Shown: positions 19,252 through 28,488, numbered from the stretch's first letter. The stretch is DNA of 64,000 nucleotides from MPNP01 sp963668325 (GCA_963668325.1 OY764222.1:186001-250000), one strand, 5' to 3'. The notes: generated by a model not told the origin, from the letters alone. Program-made: numbers and translations.

Positions 19252-20264
19252 TATTCTGAATGGGCCTGTTTTGATGAGGTTTGGGGCGGGAAGTTCCAGG
19301 TTGGTCCAGCCGGGTCATCCGTTCCACTTACTCTGAAAAGACCTGCCTCGCCCGATACAGCCGATTGAACCTTCCTTTTTCCCCCTTTAGGAAGCAGGGA
19401 AACATCACCGGGTGCCAGAATTTGCTCTGCATCTTCCCAGTTGATTTTCCAATGACCTTCAGTAACCATCAGAACCTCACTATGATCCGTCGAATAGGTT
19501 TCTGCTTCGGTATTTTGTGAAAAAAAACTGACCTCAAAACCTGGTTTGTCAACGAGCATTCCGCCGCTGGAAATCACTTGGGCAGGAGAGCCGCTTGAAA
19601 GCGCTACCATATCCCATTTTCTGGCGACATAATTGGGCACTACCATTTCCGCAGTGGGTTCAATAAATTGCTGAAGTTCCAACTCAGTAAGTATTTGCTT
19701 GGGTGCAATTCCCTCGGGCAATGCTTCACCTTTTTTTAAATCGTACAATTTACCTGTTTCAGCCAGGATCAGACCATGATCTTTAGCTTCCTCAATTACC
19801 TGGGGCGCCCATTCAACACCGCCACCAGCATCATCACCACCCAGAATGGCCAAAAGCATACCATATTCCTGCCCAATGTTTTCGAAACCCCGAAAAATTC
19901 CCGTCGGGATATTGATAATATCTCCCTGCTCAAGGGTTACTTCTCCAGCAGTCCCATAACGGCCCCAAAAAAACCTCCATCGACCTTTCAAGGCGATGAA
20001 AACCTCGGCAGTGTGGTGGGAATGTAGTGAATTCCGGCAGTGTGGCGGTTGTCCTGCAGCCCCGATGTTAAACCCAGGCTTATCTACAATATGCACATGC
20101 TGATCTGGATTCTCTGATACCCCACCACCTATGATGGTAAAATTTTCTTTTAGGTTTGAACCCGGTGTATGCGTATCAATGAATGCCGTACGGCATGGAA
20201 TGAATTCTCCATGCCGAACAGTCTTTATCGTTTGTGTGTCAGAATAATAATGATCCTTCATCAT
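19251..20264 (-). CDS. Bicupin protein
   Basis: About 337 aa with two cupin barrels. The first (residues about 75-145) has NSLHSHHTAEVFIALKGRWRF, a good metal-binding His-His-Glu set. The second (about 245-315) has STDHSEVLMVTEGHWKINW and a PGDVSLLPKGG turn but fewer clear metal ligands. Gentisate-dioxygenase-like and sugar-isomerase-like proteins share this design, so the reaction cannot be named. A ribosome site (GGGAG) six bases upstream supports the ATG at 20264. The start lies within the 3' end of the preceding gene, inside its aspartate repeat. Confidence 0.82.
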   Translation of the reverse strand: MMKDHYYSDTQTIKTVRHGEFIPCRTAFIDTHTPGSNLKENFTIIGGGVSENPDQHVHIVDKPGFNIGAAGQPPHCRNSLHSHHTAEVFIALKGRWRFFWGRYGTAGEVTLEQGDIINIPTGIFRGFENIGQEYGMLLAILGGDDAGGGVEWAPQVIEEAKDHGLILAETGKLYDLKKGEALPEGIAPKQILTELELQQFIEPTAEMVVPNYVARKWDMVALSSGSPAQVISSGGMLVDKPGFEVSFFSQNTEAETYSTDHSEVLMVTEGHWKINWEDAEQILAPGDVSLLPKGGKRKVQSAVSGEAGLFRVSGTDDPAGPTWNFPPQTSSKQAHSE

Positions 20265-21297
20265 CGTCATCTCCCTCATCTACATCATCATCGTCATCGT
20301 CATCGTCATCACCAAAGAGATACCCAAAGCTGAGTTCATCATCCCTGTTTATCTGTTTCCAAATTGAGACATGATCAATCAGGATAAACTCTCTCAGGAT
20401 ACCTGCCGTACTGTACTCTGCATGAGAAATGCCCATAACGTCGACGAATTGACCGCTTGGAGCGCCAAACAATCCGTAACCGGAATGTTCTCCCCTAAGC
20501 CTCCATCTAACAGCTGACCTTGGAGGCCTTCCTTCTTCAATCTGTCCTATCCGATGGTCAATGGTAAATTCTGAATCCGGAAAAGAAGATCTCAATGACA
20601 TCCAGAATTTTTCGGCTTCATCAATACCGTGGACGGTTTTACCTTCACCCAATTCCAATTGACAGGCACGATCATACATTTTGGTCACTAAATTAACTTC
20701 CCCATCATTGATGTTCATCAGATGGTCCTCGTAAATTAAGCCTGGTTCGGCATCATTTCCACGCCCCATATAAGGTCCAGCAACGCCAACTTGCAGGGGA
20801 TCCTCGGCATCATCCAGGGGATCCAGAAAATGTTCCTGCCGATCGTAGGGAAGGTTTAATTGTTTGTATATGGCTCCTTGGTCACGTACCAACCATTCAT
20901 CATTAATCACCCAGCCATGTTCTGGACATTTGACCGCATGACAATCAGCAATTGTTCGATAGAGAATTGCCTTATTACCTGGATATCCATATCTTCCATC
21001 ACCCTGATGGGTTGCCTTAGATAATATCCGGTGGGAGGAAAACCAACTGTTTTCACCGGTCTGGGCCCAGATTACATCCTCACCCAACAAAACCCGGTCT
21101 GGAAATTCGGCCAAATGCTCCCTGGTTGCTTTGATGACATTTTCATTACCCTTAACAACACCATCGGCCGATCTGACGATGGTATCCTTATGATAATAAT
21201 TCCTAATTTTGTTTATCCCTCTTCCTTCCCATATCTCATAGGTAATACCCAGTATATAATCTGGAAAAGAGTTGTACGGTTGAATTTTATTGGTCAT
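20239..21297 (-). CDS. Tandem SnoaL/NTF2-like protein with poly-Asp tail
   Basis: A 352-aa protein with two NTF2-like (SnoaL, ester-cyclase type) domains. The first spans about residues 12-155 (NYYHKDTIVRSADGVVKGNE... WVINDEWLVRDQGAIYKQL). The second spans about 195-320 (FWMSLRSSFPDSEFTIDHR... REFILIDHVSIWKQI). The last 25 residues are almost all Asp/Glu, including a run of nine Asp, encoded by GAT/GAC triplets that run into the start of the next gene. Such domains act as small hydrolases, cyclases or isomerases. The start at 21297 has GAGGGA upstream. No function can be assigned. Confidence 0.8.
   Translation of the reverse strand: MTNKIQPYNSFPDYILGITYEIWEGRGINKIRNYYHKDTIVRSADGVVKGNENVIKATREHLAEFPDRVLLGEDVIWAQTGENSWFSSHRILSKATHQGDGRYGYPGNKAILYRTIADCHAVKCPEHGWVINDEWLVRDQGAIYKQLNLPYDRQEHFLDPLDDAEDPLQVGVAGPYMGRGNDAEPGLIYEDHLMNINDGEVNLVTKMYDRACQLELGEGKTVHGIDEAEKFWMSLRSSFPDSEFTIDHRIGQIEEGRPPRSAVRWRLRGEHSGYGLFGAPSGQFVDVMGISHAEYSTAGILREFILIDHVSIWKQINRDDELSFGYLFGDDDDDDDDDVDEGDDDDEGSLLF
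20258..20310. repeat. GAT/GAC triplet repeat coding for poly-aspartate
   Basis: Tandem atc/gtc triplets (minus-strand GAT/GAC) form a low-complexity tract of about nine codons at 20283-20310 and a shorter second block at 20258-20270. Length change by slippage would alter the acidic tail without shifting the frame. The second block includes the start codon region of the bicupin gene. Confidence 0.85.
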
Positions 21298-21309
21298 ATA
21301 TCCCTCGCG

Positions 21310-22320
21310 TTATTTAGTAGTAGTAGTTGACCCACGGATTATTAATTTTCCTTCAATTTGAATTTGCGTGGGTGCGGTCAAATCATTTTGAATTAAATTC
21401 ATCAAACCTTTTATGGCGGTAAGAATCATTTGGTTCATCGGTTGCCTAACGGTTGTAAGATCGTAGGCAGGCCACGAGGACAGTGGTACGTCATCATACC
21501 CTACGATGGAGATATCTTCAGGGATTTTATATCCTAACTCGAATCTAATAGTGTCCATAACAGCAAAGGCCATATGGTCATTGCCAACGAAAATTGCATC
21601 TGGCAAAGATGCTTTTTTTGAAAATAGTTTTTTGGTGGCTTCAATAGCCTCCTTCTGATTGTACTTCCCATCAATGATTCCAAACGGTTTTATCCCGAAT
21701 TTTTCCAGTGCATATTTAAACCCTGATTCCCTTTCTTTACCAGTTGAGGTCTCACTCCAGCCCGAAATATGGGCCAATTTACGATGACCTGTTGCTAACA
21801 AATGGTCAGTTGCCTTACGGGCACCTGAAAAATTATCTGAGGTAACGGAAGAAAGTGATCGGTTATCCTGTCTCCGGTTAAACAACATGATTGGAATATT
21901 CTGAGTATTGCATCTTTTTGCCAAACTGTGAGAAAGTGAAACGGAAGCCGCGATAATTCCATCTACTTGGTAATCAATCAACTCATCTACAACTTTCTGG
22001 GCATCTTTTTCCGATTCATTAGAAGCAAAGAAAACCAGGATGTGGTAACCTTTTTCCTGGAGGGCTCTGGAAAGTTTTTCCAAGGCATCAGGATAGAATT
22101 GGTTATCAAGGTAACCAACAACCAATGCAATAATTCGTGATCTCCCGGTAATTAGGGACCGGGCCAGAATATTTGGTCGGTATTCTAACTCATGAGCTGC
22201 CTTGCGAACTTTATTTGCCATTATTTTTGAAACAGATGCTCCTTTGGTAAAGGTCCTGCTTACAGCTGATTGGCTGACACCCGCTTTCCTGGCAACATCA
22301 AGTGAAGTTACTTTTCCCAT
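21310..22320 (-). CDS. LacI-family transcriptional regulator
   Basis: A 336-aa regulator with an N-terminal LacI helix-turn-helix (TSLDVARKAGVSQSAVSRTF, residues about 5-24), the hinge helix region ANKVRKAAHELEYRPNILARSL, and a periplasmic-binding-protein-like sugar-sensing domain ending in IVGYDDVPLSSWPAYDLTTVRQP. It is embedded in the catabolic operon, so it very probably controls it. The CG-centred palindrome at 29658-29677, upstream of the first gene, is the natural operator candidate. The C-terminus ends in four Thr from an AGT-triplet tract. Confidence 0.92.
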   Translation of the reverse strand: MGKVTSLDVARKAGVSQSAVSRTFTKGASVSKIMANKVRKAAHELEYRPNILARSLITGRSRIIALVVGYLDNQFYPDALEKLSRALQEKGYHILVFFASNESEKDAQKVVDELIDYQVDGIIAASVSLSHSLAKRCNTQNIPIMLFNRRQDNRSLSSVTSDNFSGARKATDHLLATGHRKLAHISGWSETSTGKERESGFKYALEKFGIKPFGIIDGKYNQKEAIEATKKLFSKKASLPDAIFVGNDHMAFAVMDTIRFELGYKIPEDISIVGYDDVPLSSWPAYDLTTVRQPMNQMILTAIKGLMNLIQNDLTAPTQIQIEGKLIIRGSTTTTK

Positions 22321-22351
22321 TTACTAACTCATATTATGGCGACATTGAGTT

Positions 22352-23119
22352 TTACCCTGCCGTCCACCCTCCATCAATTACGATGCTAGTCCCTGTAACT
22401 AGGGAAGAGGCATCTGAAGCAAGAAAAACCACCGCACCCATGATATCTTCAGGTTTGCCCAATCGCCCCAATTTAATTTTTGATCTTATCCATTCAACTT
22501 TATCCGGATCTTGCAAAGTATCCCTGGTCAATTCTGTCTCGATAAAGGTCGGGCAAATGGTATTAATCCTGATATTCTTTTCTCCCCATTCCATGGCCAT
22601 GGCCTTGGTCATACCTTCAATAGCATGCTTGGAGGCACAATATACTGTTCGGTCCAAACCTCCTACCAATCCCATCTGGCTGGAAATTTGAATAATCGAA
22701 CCCCCTCCCAATTCTTCCATTCCCCGTGCTGCTTCGACAGCGACGAAATATGCCCCTCTTGCATTGACATCCATAACCAAGTCGTAATCAATTTCCTCTA
22801 CCTCTAGAGAGGGGGCATGACGGGCTAGGCCAGCGGAATTAACCAAAATATCGAAGGGGCCAAACTCCTGAAAGAAATGTCTGATTTCCTGCACACTGGA
22901 AACATCCAGTTTATAGCCCGATACCTTATAGCCCTGTGTAGTTAATTCATCGACCACAGTAGCAATTCTGGCGACATTCCGGGAACCAATCATAACAGTT
23001 GCACCAGCCTCAGCCAAAGCTGAAGAGCTCGCCAACCCGATACCTTGACCACCTCCTACCACCAAGGCGTTGCGACCATCCAATCGAAATGAAGGTGTCT
23101 TGGAAATATCCAATTCCAT
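22352..23119 (-). CDS. SDR-family oxidoreductase
   Basis: A 255-aa short-chain dehydrogenase with the cofactor loop ALVVGGGQGIGLASSSAL, NAG motif (LVNSAGLARH), Ser in IIQISSQMG and the catalytic YCASKHAIEG, closing with GTSIVIDGGWTAG. It resembles the gluconate/polyol dehydrogenase branch. I use the ATG at 23119, which has AGAGG upstream and avoids a long overlap with the dehydrogenase gene before it. Its neighbour is a HisD-like dehydrogenase, so the pair could carry out successive oxidations of an alcohol or polyol. Confidence 0.9.
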   Translation of the reverse strand: MELDISKTPSFRLDGRNALVVGGGQGIGLASSSALAEAGATVMIGSRNVARIATVVDELTTQGYKVSGYKLDVSSVQEIRHFFQEFGPFDILVNSAGLARHAPSLEVEEIDYDLVMDVNARGAYFVAVEAARGMEELGGGSIIQISSQMGLVGGLDRTVYCASKHAIEGMTKAMAMEWGEKNIRINTICPTFIETELTRDTLQDPDKVEWIRSKIKLGRLGKPEDIMGAVVFLASDASSLVTGTSIVIDGGWTAG

Positions 23120-23138
23120 TTTGGCCTCTTTTACAGAA

Positions 23139-24455
23139 TTAGACAACGGAAGGAGGTTCGCCATAGGGGACATTCAAACCACCATACCTTCGCAATCTGA
23201 TATTGGCCTGCTCAGCATGCCCGACAAACCCCTCCAACAGGCAAAGCCTGGAACAGTATTCACCCACAAAGGTTGCGGCCTCATCACTTATTATCTTTTG
23301 ATAACTATGCGTTTTTAAAAATTTGCCAACCCACAGCCCGCCAGTATATCTTCCTGCTCCCTTGGTGGGAAGTGTATGGTTTGTACCAATTACCTTGTCA
23401 CCGTTAGCAACATTAGTTCTGGGACCCAAAAACAAGGCACCATAGGAAGTCATTTTTTCTAAAAACCAATCATCTCTATCCGTCATTACTTGGACATGTT
23501 CGGAGGCAATTTCATTAGCTACTTGCAACATTTCTTCATAGGTATCGCACAGGAAAACCTGACCATAGTTCTGCCAGCTGGGGGAAGCCAGATTAGCAGT
23601 TGGAAGAATCTCCAAGAGGCGGTCAATTTCCTTGAAGGTTCCTTCGGCAAGCTTACGGCTATTAGTCACCAGCACCGCTGGTGAATTGATCCCATGTTCG
23701 GCTTGCCCCAAAAGGTCAGTGGCACATATTTCAGGATCGACAGTATCATCGGCAATGATCATAGTTTCCGTTGGGCCGGCAAACAAATCAATTCCAACCG
23801 GACCGAAAATCTGCCGCTTGGCTTCAGCAACAAAGGCATTTCCTGGTCCAACAATCATATCCACCGGTGAAACTGTTTCTGTACCGTAGGCAAGCATACC
23901 TATAGCCTGGGCACCTCCTACGATGTAGATTTCATGGGCTCCACCAAAATGGATGGCAGCAATTACAGCTGGTATGAGTTTTCCCTGATAAGGTGCGGTT
24001 GTAGCCACTATTCTTGGCACTCCGGCTACCGAAGCTGTAACCACCGACATGTGGGCGGAAGCAACCATTGGATATTTACCGCCCGGAATATAACATCCCA
24101 CTGATTGTACCGGTATGTTTTTGTGACCAAGTATTACTCCTGGTATAGGTTCGACCTGAACATCTTTCAGAGCATCCTTTTGAACCCGGGCAAATTCCCT
24201 TACCTGTGTTTGAGCGAATTTAATGTCATGAATTACCTGATCGGATAACTGCTTGATACATTCCTGTATTTTCTCTTGGGAAAGCCTGAAGGAAGAAGGG
24301 GCATAATTATCCAGTTTTTTGGAATATTCCCTGACAGCTTCATCTCCTCTACTCTGTATCGCCTGTAAAATTTCTGAAACAATCTCCCTGGTTTTCTGGT
24401 CATCCTGACTCTTCTGATCTTTGGATATTCCATCTTTTAATATTTGAATGCCCAA
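23139..24455 (-). CDS. Histidinol dehydrogenase-like (HpsN-type) dehydrogenase
   Basis: A 438-aa member of the HisD fold, which oxidises an alcohol to a carboxylate in two NAD-dependent steps. The core motifs are kept: GCYIPGGKYPM, GPGNAFVAEAK, the Glu-His pair in ASEHVQVM, GTNHTLPTKGAGRYTGGLWVG, and the C-terminal FVGHAEQANIRLRRYGG. The C-terminal motif and the catabolic context resemble sulfopropanediol 3-dehydrogenase (HpsN) more than biosynthetic HisD, but no sulfonate-lyase genes are present here. The start is TTG at 24455 with AGGAGG upstream; it follows the SnoaL-like gene by one base. Confidence 0.8.
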   Translation of the reverse strand: MGIQILKDGISKDQKSQDDQKTREIVSEILQAIQSRGDEAVREYSKKLDNYAPSSFRLSQEKIQECIKQLSDQVIHDIKFAQTQVREFARVQKDALKDVQVEPIPGVILGHKNIPVQSVGCYIPGGKYPMVASAHMSVVTASVAGVPRIVATTAPYQGKLIPAVIAAIHFGGAHEIYIVGGAQAIGMLAYGTETVSPVDMIVGPGNAFVAEAKRQIFGPVGIDLFAGPTETMIIADDTVDPEICATDLLGQAEHGINSPAVLVTNSRKLAEGTFKEIDRLLEILPTANLASPSWQNYGQVFLCDTYEEMLQVANEIASEHVQVMTDRDDWFLEKMTSYGALFLGPRTNVANGDKVIGTNHTLPTKGAGRYTGGLWVGKFLKTHSYQKIISDEAATFVGEYCSRLCLLEGFVGHAEQANIRLRRYGGLNVPYGEPPSVV

Positions 24456-24456
24456 C

Positions 24457-24996
24457 TTATTTTTCCTCCTTCTTTGGTGCTGGGGGAATTCTTATTCCCT
24501 TGTCAAAAGCCTCCCAACCTTCACCATTAAAAATATCAACGCCGATTTGCTTCAGGACAAATGGGAAATCGACCATAACCCAATTGTCCACAATTTTATT
24601 ATTCTCAACCTTCCAGAAATCCATGTATCTGATTTCAACCTTTTTGCCCGTGGGTTCGACCCCCATGAAATCTCCCGAATGGATTGCTTCCTGGCGTCCG
24701 AAGGCTGCTCCCCACTCGCCCATAAACAAGCGAGCTTCATCAATGCAGACCTTTTCCGAAAAGGCTGCTTGAAACGGTTTCTGCCAATTGTCCTGAAACT
24801 CTTTCAGCCCATTCTTGGTTCCACAACCATAATTTCCCATCCATCGGAATCTGTCAGCAAAGAATTCACCAATATCTCCGATGCGATGATCATTCAGGCC
24901 ATCAACCATATGTTCAATGACAGCTTGGGTTTGCTGGGTCTTTGACAAGTCGGTTTCCCTTGTCAGGACTGCTTGTTTTGGTCTTTTACCTGACAA
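24457..24996 (-). CDS. SnoaL/NTF2-like (ester cyclase type) protein
   Basis: A 179-aa single NTF2-like domain: an N-terminal helix TQAVIEHMVDGLNDHRIGDIGEFFADRFRW and the strands RQEAIHSGDFMGVEPTGKKVEIRYMDFWKVENNKIVDNW, which are typical of the SnoaL polyketide-cyclase and ester-cyclase branch. It is the first enzyme-like gene after the transporter genes. The start is TTG (24996), with GAGG about 6 bases upstream. Its function is unknown, and a second gene of the same operon has two more such domains. Confidence 0.82.
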   Translation of the reverse strand: MSGKRPKQAVLTRETDLSKTQQTQAVIEHMVDGLNDHRIGDIGEFFADRFRWMGNYGCGTKNGLKEFQDNWQKPFQAAFSEKVCIDEARLFMGEWGAAFGRQEAIHSGDFMGVEPTGKKVEIRYMDFWKVENNKIVDNWVMVDFPFVLKQIGVDIFNGEGWEAFDKGIRIPPAPKKEEK

Positions 24997-25035
24997 GGAC
25001 TACCTCTTACTTTTATGAATCAAAATGTAGCCCTG

Positions 25036-26193
25036 TCATCCTTTGACAGCCCCGGCAGTTAAGCCACTGACTATCTGTCTTTGAAAGACCATTACAAGTA
25101 AAAAGAGTGGTGCGGTGATGGATACAGCCGCCGCAATAGCTTCCACCTGGTCGGTCGTTGTCGTCTCCCTGTTGAAATACCCCGCGATGGCCGGTACCAT
25201 GGTCTGGTTTTGGGCATCAAGCAGCAGGGAGGTTACCAAAAAATCATTATAGGCCAAGAGGAAACTGAACAGACCAGTAGTAATCACTCCCGGCCACATA
25301 ATTGGCATAATTACCCATCTGAAAGCCTGAAAATGTGTACACCCATCAACTCTGGCTGATTCATCCAGTTCCTTTGGAATGTTTTGGAAAAAGGATCTCA
25401 ACATCCAAATGGTAAAGGGTTGGTTGATGGCGACCAGAACCATAATGACAGCCAACGGCTGCCCATAGAATGTAGGGGCATGTTCCCCAAGCAGAGGCCT
25501 CAGAAATTCTGCTGAATTAACAAACACCGGCAGGTAACCTGATACCAGGACTGAATGGGGAAGTGCCCTGAATATCAGGGCGGCTATAAGGATCCAGAAG
25601 GCCATATTTGATCCTGACCGGGCCAAACCATAGCCCGCCAGAGTACCTATCGAGAGAGAAATCGTTACAACTCCCGTTGTAACAATGAGTGAGTTTATGA
25701 AGTTCCGATAGAATTCGTTTTCGACCCATACAGCCTGGTAATGCTCCGTGGTAAAACCCAGTAACGGAGCCCCTAGCACACCCGTAAAGCCATTGATAAA
25801 AGATAATATGGGAGGGAATAATACACCAAAAATTATGGCAACTACCAAGGCAACAGCAAGAGCCCCTATCATCCAACCTACCACAGTGAGATTGCTTGGG
25901 GTAAATTTTCTGACCCACCCGGGTAGATGATGAATGGCAAAGCGGTAAATAAGATAAATCATCGCCAGACCGATCAGGATATCAAAAATTGACAATCCCT
26001 TGCCACTCGCACGGGTAGAAGGACCAAATATGACGCTTAGGGGGTTTGAGGCAAAAGAATCCAAAGGTTCTTTGAAACTCATTACAGAAATCCAGAATAT
26101 GGGGAAGGCTGCAATCAAGCACCAAAAAATAATAAAAACAGTTGTCGTTACCTTAAGGCCAAGGGGCATTTGAAGTGCTTTGGGAGCAGACAT
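25036..26193 (-). CDS. Sugar-type ABC transporter permease (MalG-like)
   Basis: Inner-membrane permease of a carbohydrate (CUT1) importer. The EAA loop is present (PKELDESARVDGCTHFQAFRWVIMPIMWPGV). At 385 aa it is about 90-100 residues longer than usual MalG proteins: after the first helix there is an insert with two additional predicted membrane segments (about residues 63-80 and 103-128). The start codon overlaps the stop of the other permease gene as TAATG, so the two are co-translated. Confidence 0.9.
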   Translation of the reverse strand: MSAPKALQMPLGLKVTTTVFIIFWCLIAAFPIFWISVMSFKEPLDSFASNPLSVIFGPSTRASGKGLSIFDILIGLAMIYLIYRFAIHHLPGWVRKFTPSNLTVVGWMIGALAVALVVAIIFGVLFPPILSFINGFTGVLGAPLLGFTTEHYQAVWVENEFYRNFINSLIVTTGVVTISLSIGTLAGYGLARSGSNMAFWILIAALIFRALPHSVLVSGYLPVFVNSAEFLRPLLGEHAPTFYGQPLAVIMVLVAINQPFTIWMLRSFFQNIPKELDESARVDGCTHFQAFRWVIMPIMWPGVITTGLFSFLLAYNDFLVTSLLLDAQNQTMVPAIAGYFNRETTTTDQVEAIAAAVSITAPLFLLVMVFQRQIVSGLTAGAVKG

Positions 26194-27218
26194 TATAATA
26201 CCCTCGACTTATGATCATTCCATGTCTTCCACAGGAGCGGAATCAACAGAATTACGATCCCAACCATAGTCAACATTGAACTGGCCGAGGCTCTGGATAT
26301 TGCCCGATTGCCGGATTCATCAGGAATAAGGAAATCGTAAGTCAACCACTGCAAAGAAATCACATGAGCCTGGGATGAGAAGCCGACAATTTCCTCAAAA
26401 ACCCTGTAACAGTCCATTAAGTGGATTAAGGAAACAAAGACAATCAGCGGCATGAGATGTGGGATAACCACATAGCGCAACCTCTCAAACCGGCTTGCAC
26501 CATCAATTATGGCACTTTCCAAAGTATCGTTGTTAACGGTTTGCAACCCGGCATAAAACACGACAAAGGCAAAAGGAGCTATATGCCAGACCCGATAAAA
26601 AAGCATCATCAATTCTATTGTCCAGCCCTGGGCAAACATCGCAATGTCCATCTGCAACCACCATTCCAGTATAGCTGTCAGAATTCCATCCCCGATAAAC
26701 AACCACCGGATAGATAAGGCACCAATTACGGGTGTAATAATAAAGGGGAGCAATGAAACAAAAATTACCTGACCGCGAATGGATTTGGTAATACTGTTGA
26801 CTGCAACGGCAATGACCAAGCCGAGACCAATGACTAGGGGTAGTGAAATTAAAGTAAATGTCAGGGTAAACCGAAGGGCTTTCCAGAAGTCAATGGCCAT
26901 CAGGTTAGACCAGCTGTATTGTTTTACTGCCTCCCAAGCCTGGTCTGGTTTAAGTATGTTGCGATAACTTTCCCATCCAACAAAGAGCGTTTTTTCCAAA
27001 GCCTTGCCATCTTCCCCAAGGATAGGACGGGTAGCTGATTCGGTTATACAATTCTGGGTCCCAAAACCCGGTGTACAAGATTCAATTTCTACCGTTTCAA
27101 ATAAAGTCTGGGTGTTATAGAAACTTTGGAAAAATACATTGACAAGGGGAATTGCAATAAAAATCAGCATCAGCAATAGCGATGGGCCTGCAAAGGCTGC
27201 AAAAACTCTGAACTTCAC
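26193..27218 (-). CDS. Sugar-type ABC transporter permease (MalF-like)
   Basis: A 341-aa inner-membrane permease, partner of the MalG-like protein. About six membrane segments are visible, with an EAA loop (LESAIIDGASRFERLRYVVIPHLMPL) before the last helices. A periplasmic loop of about 60 residues with two Cys follows the first helix. The start is GTG (27218) with AAGGAAA upstream. It is separated from the solute-binding protein gene by a strong hairpin (27245-27270), suggesting a step down in expression from binding protein to permeases. Confidence 0.9.
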   Translation of the reverse strand: MKFRVFAAFAGPSLLLMLIFIAIPLVNVFFQSFYNTQTLFETVEIESCTPGFGTQNCITESATRPILGEDGKALEKTLFVGWESYRNILKPDQAWEAVKQYSWSNLMAIDFWKALRFTLTFTLISLPLVIGLGLVIAVAVNSITKSIRGQVIFVSLLPFIITPVIGALSIRWLFIGDGILTAILEWWLQMDIAMFAQGWTIELMMLFYRVWHIAPFAFVVFYAGLQTVNNDTLESAIIDGASRFERLRYVVIPHLMPLIVFVSLIHLMDCYRVFEEIVGFSSQAHVISLQWLTYDFLIPDESGNRAISRASASSMLTMVGIVILLIPLLWKTWNDHKSRVL

Positions 27219-27244
27219 CCAAAAGTTTCCTTGTTTTTAAATCC

Positions 27245-27270
27245 TCCGGGGGTAGATGGCTACCCCCGGA
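27245..27270 (-). promoter_or_regulatory. Intercistronic hairpin between binding-protein and permease genes
   Basis: A perfect 11-bp stem (TCCGGGGGTAG / CTACCCCCGGA) with a 4-base loop lies between the stop of the solute-binding protein gene (27283) and the start of the first permease gene (27218). There is no run of T on the minus strand after it, so it is more likely an mRNA-stabilising or partly terminating element than a full terminator. Such hairpins commonly raise binding-protein level over permease level in ABC operons. Confidence 0.8.
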
Positions 27271-27282
27271 ATTCGGTTAATA

Positions 27283-28488
27283 TTATTGAATTAAGCCTGC
27301 TTCCTTGGCACCAACCAAGTATTCATTCTCGATATCTGCCAATGTAGTAGCGGCATCCTTATCGCCTGTTATATAGGCGGCAAGACCATTACCCAAGGCA
27401 TTGAAAATAATACCGAACTCGGTACTTGCCGGATAAGGAGCTGCACCATTCGCCGCCGTGGCAAATGCACCTGCGGCCGTTCGGCCAGGAACATAACCAT
27501 CAATAATCCAAATAGCAGCATCATTGTTGGCCTGGACCATTTCTGCATCCATTCCTTCCATGATCAGTCGAAAGGCAGCATCGGCTTCCTCATCGGTAAT
27601 ATTGGCTGCAATCACCGTACCGTCCCACCACAGGGTTGAGGCTGGACGAACTGACCCCAATGGGGCTGAGGCCATTGTAACTTTACCTACAACCTGGCTT
27701 TCAGCTTCATCATCCATGGCCCCTGCTCGGCTGGCCCACAAATTGGCCATGGCGATTTTTCCCTGCTGGAATTGTTGCTGGACATAGGTTGAATCAGAAA
27801 CCAAAATTTCTGGATCCATGAACTCACTTAACCGACCCATGGTTTCAAGGACATACATTCCCGTGGCATTATTGATTGATGGAGTCAAATCGTCATTGAT
27901 AAGGGTTTCTCCTTCCCCAAGGAACAGATTGACAAAATCCAGAGCGATATTGAACCCTGTTTTCCAAGTGGCTCCCATGGGATAATCAACCACACCTGCA
28001 TCGGCGATCTTGGCTGCTGCTGCTAGGACCTCATCATAGGTTGTGGGTTGAGCAATACCCAAATCGTCAAGGATATCCTGGCGATACATCAGATGCTGAG
28101 CGTTGACCATCATGGCAATCGCGACGACCTGCCCATTCTGTTTAATAAGCTGACTCTCAGACAAGTGGCCACCATATTTAGCAACAAGATCATCCAGTGG
28201 TCGTACAAGATTATTATTTACCAGAGGAACCAGGGTTGAATTGGAAACCCCACCTATTTGGTAGAGTGATGGGTTGGCGGCAAATGCCTCAACCTGCTTG
28301 TCTCTGAATTCCTGGTCCAGTTCGGCCTGGAAATTACCACATTCGGCCATGGCATCAGTAACTGCTTTCCATGCCTCGAATCCGGCTGAAAGTGATTTGA
28401 TTTCTACTTGATTATCATATGCACATGCTGCCCATAAGGAACCAGGTAGCAATAGTGCTGTAACAACCGCGGCACAAAATTTCTTCAT
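27283..28488 (-). CDS. ABC transporter solute-binding protein
   Basis: A 401-aa periplasmic sugar-type (CUT1, extracellular family 1) binding protein. A signal peptide is clear (MKKFCAAVVTALLLPGSLWA, cleavage probably before ACAYDN). The mature protein begins with a beta strand and has the interdomain features PSLYQIGGVSNSTLVPLVNN and MANLWASRAGAMDDE. It delivers the unknown substrate to the two permeases. It starts at an ATG with AGGAG about 7 bases upstream. It lies second in the operon, after the ATPase gene. Confidence 0.92.
   Translation of the reverse strand: MKKFCAAVVTALLLPGSLWAACAYDNQVEIKSLSAGFEAWKAVTDAMAECGNFQAELDQEFRDKQVEAFAANPSLYQIGGVSNSTLVPLVNNNLVRPLDDLVAKYGGHLSESQLIKQNGQVVAIAMMVNAQHLMYRQDILDDLGIAQPTTYDEVLAAAAKIADAGVVDYPMGATWKTGFNIALDFVNLFLGEGETLINDDLTPSINNATGMYVLETMGRLSEFMDPEILVSDSTYVQQQFQQGKIAMANLWASRAGAMDDEAESQVVGKVTMASAPLGSVRPASTLWWDGTVIAANITDEEADAAFRLIMEGMDAEMVQANNDAAIWIIDGYVPGRTAAGAFATAANGAAPYPASTEFGIIFNALGNGLAAYITGDKDAATTLADIENEYLVGAKEAGLIQ

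Noticed and set aside
20258..20310. CRISPR-like short repeats
   Set aside because: The repeat is a simple in-frame GAT/GAC tract with no spacers; it codes for aspartate.
23139..24455. Biosynthetic hisD
   Set aside because: No other histidine genes lie around it; it is embedded in a catabolic operon and its C-terminal motif is closer to the sulfopropanediol dehydrogenase type.
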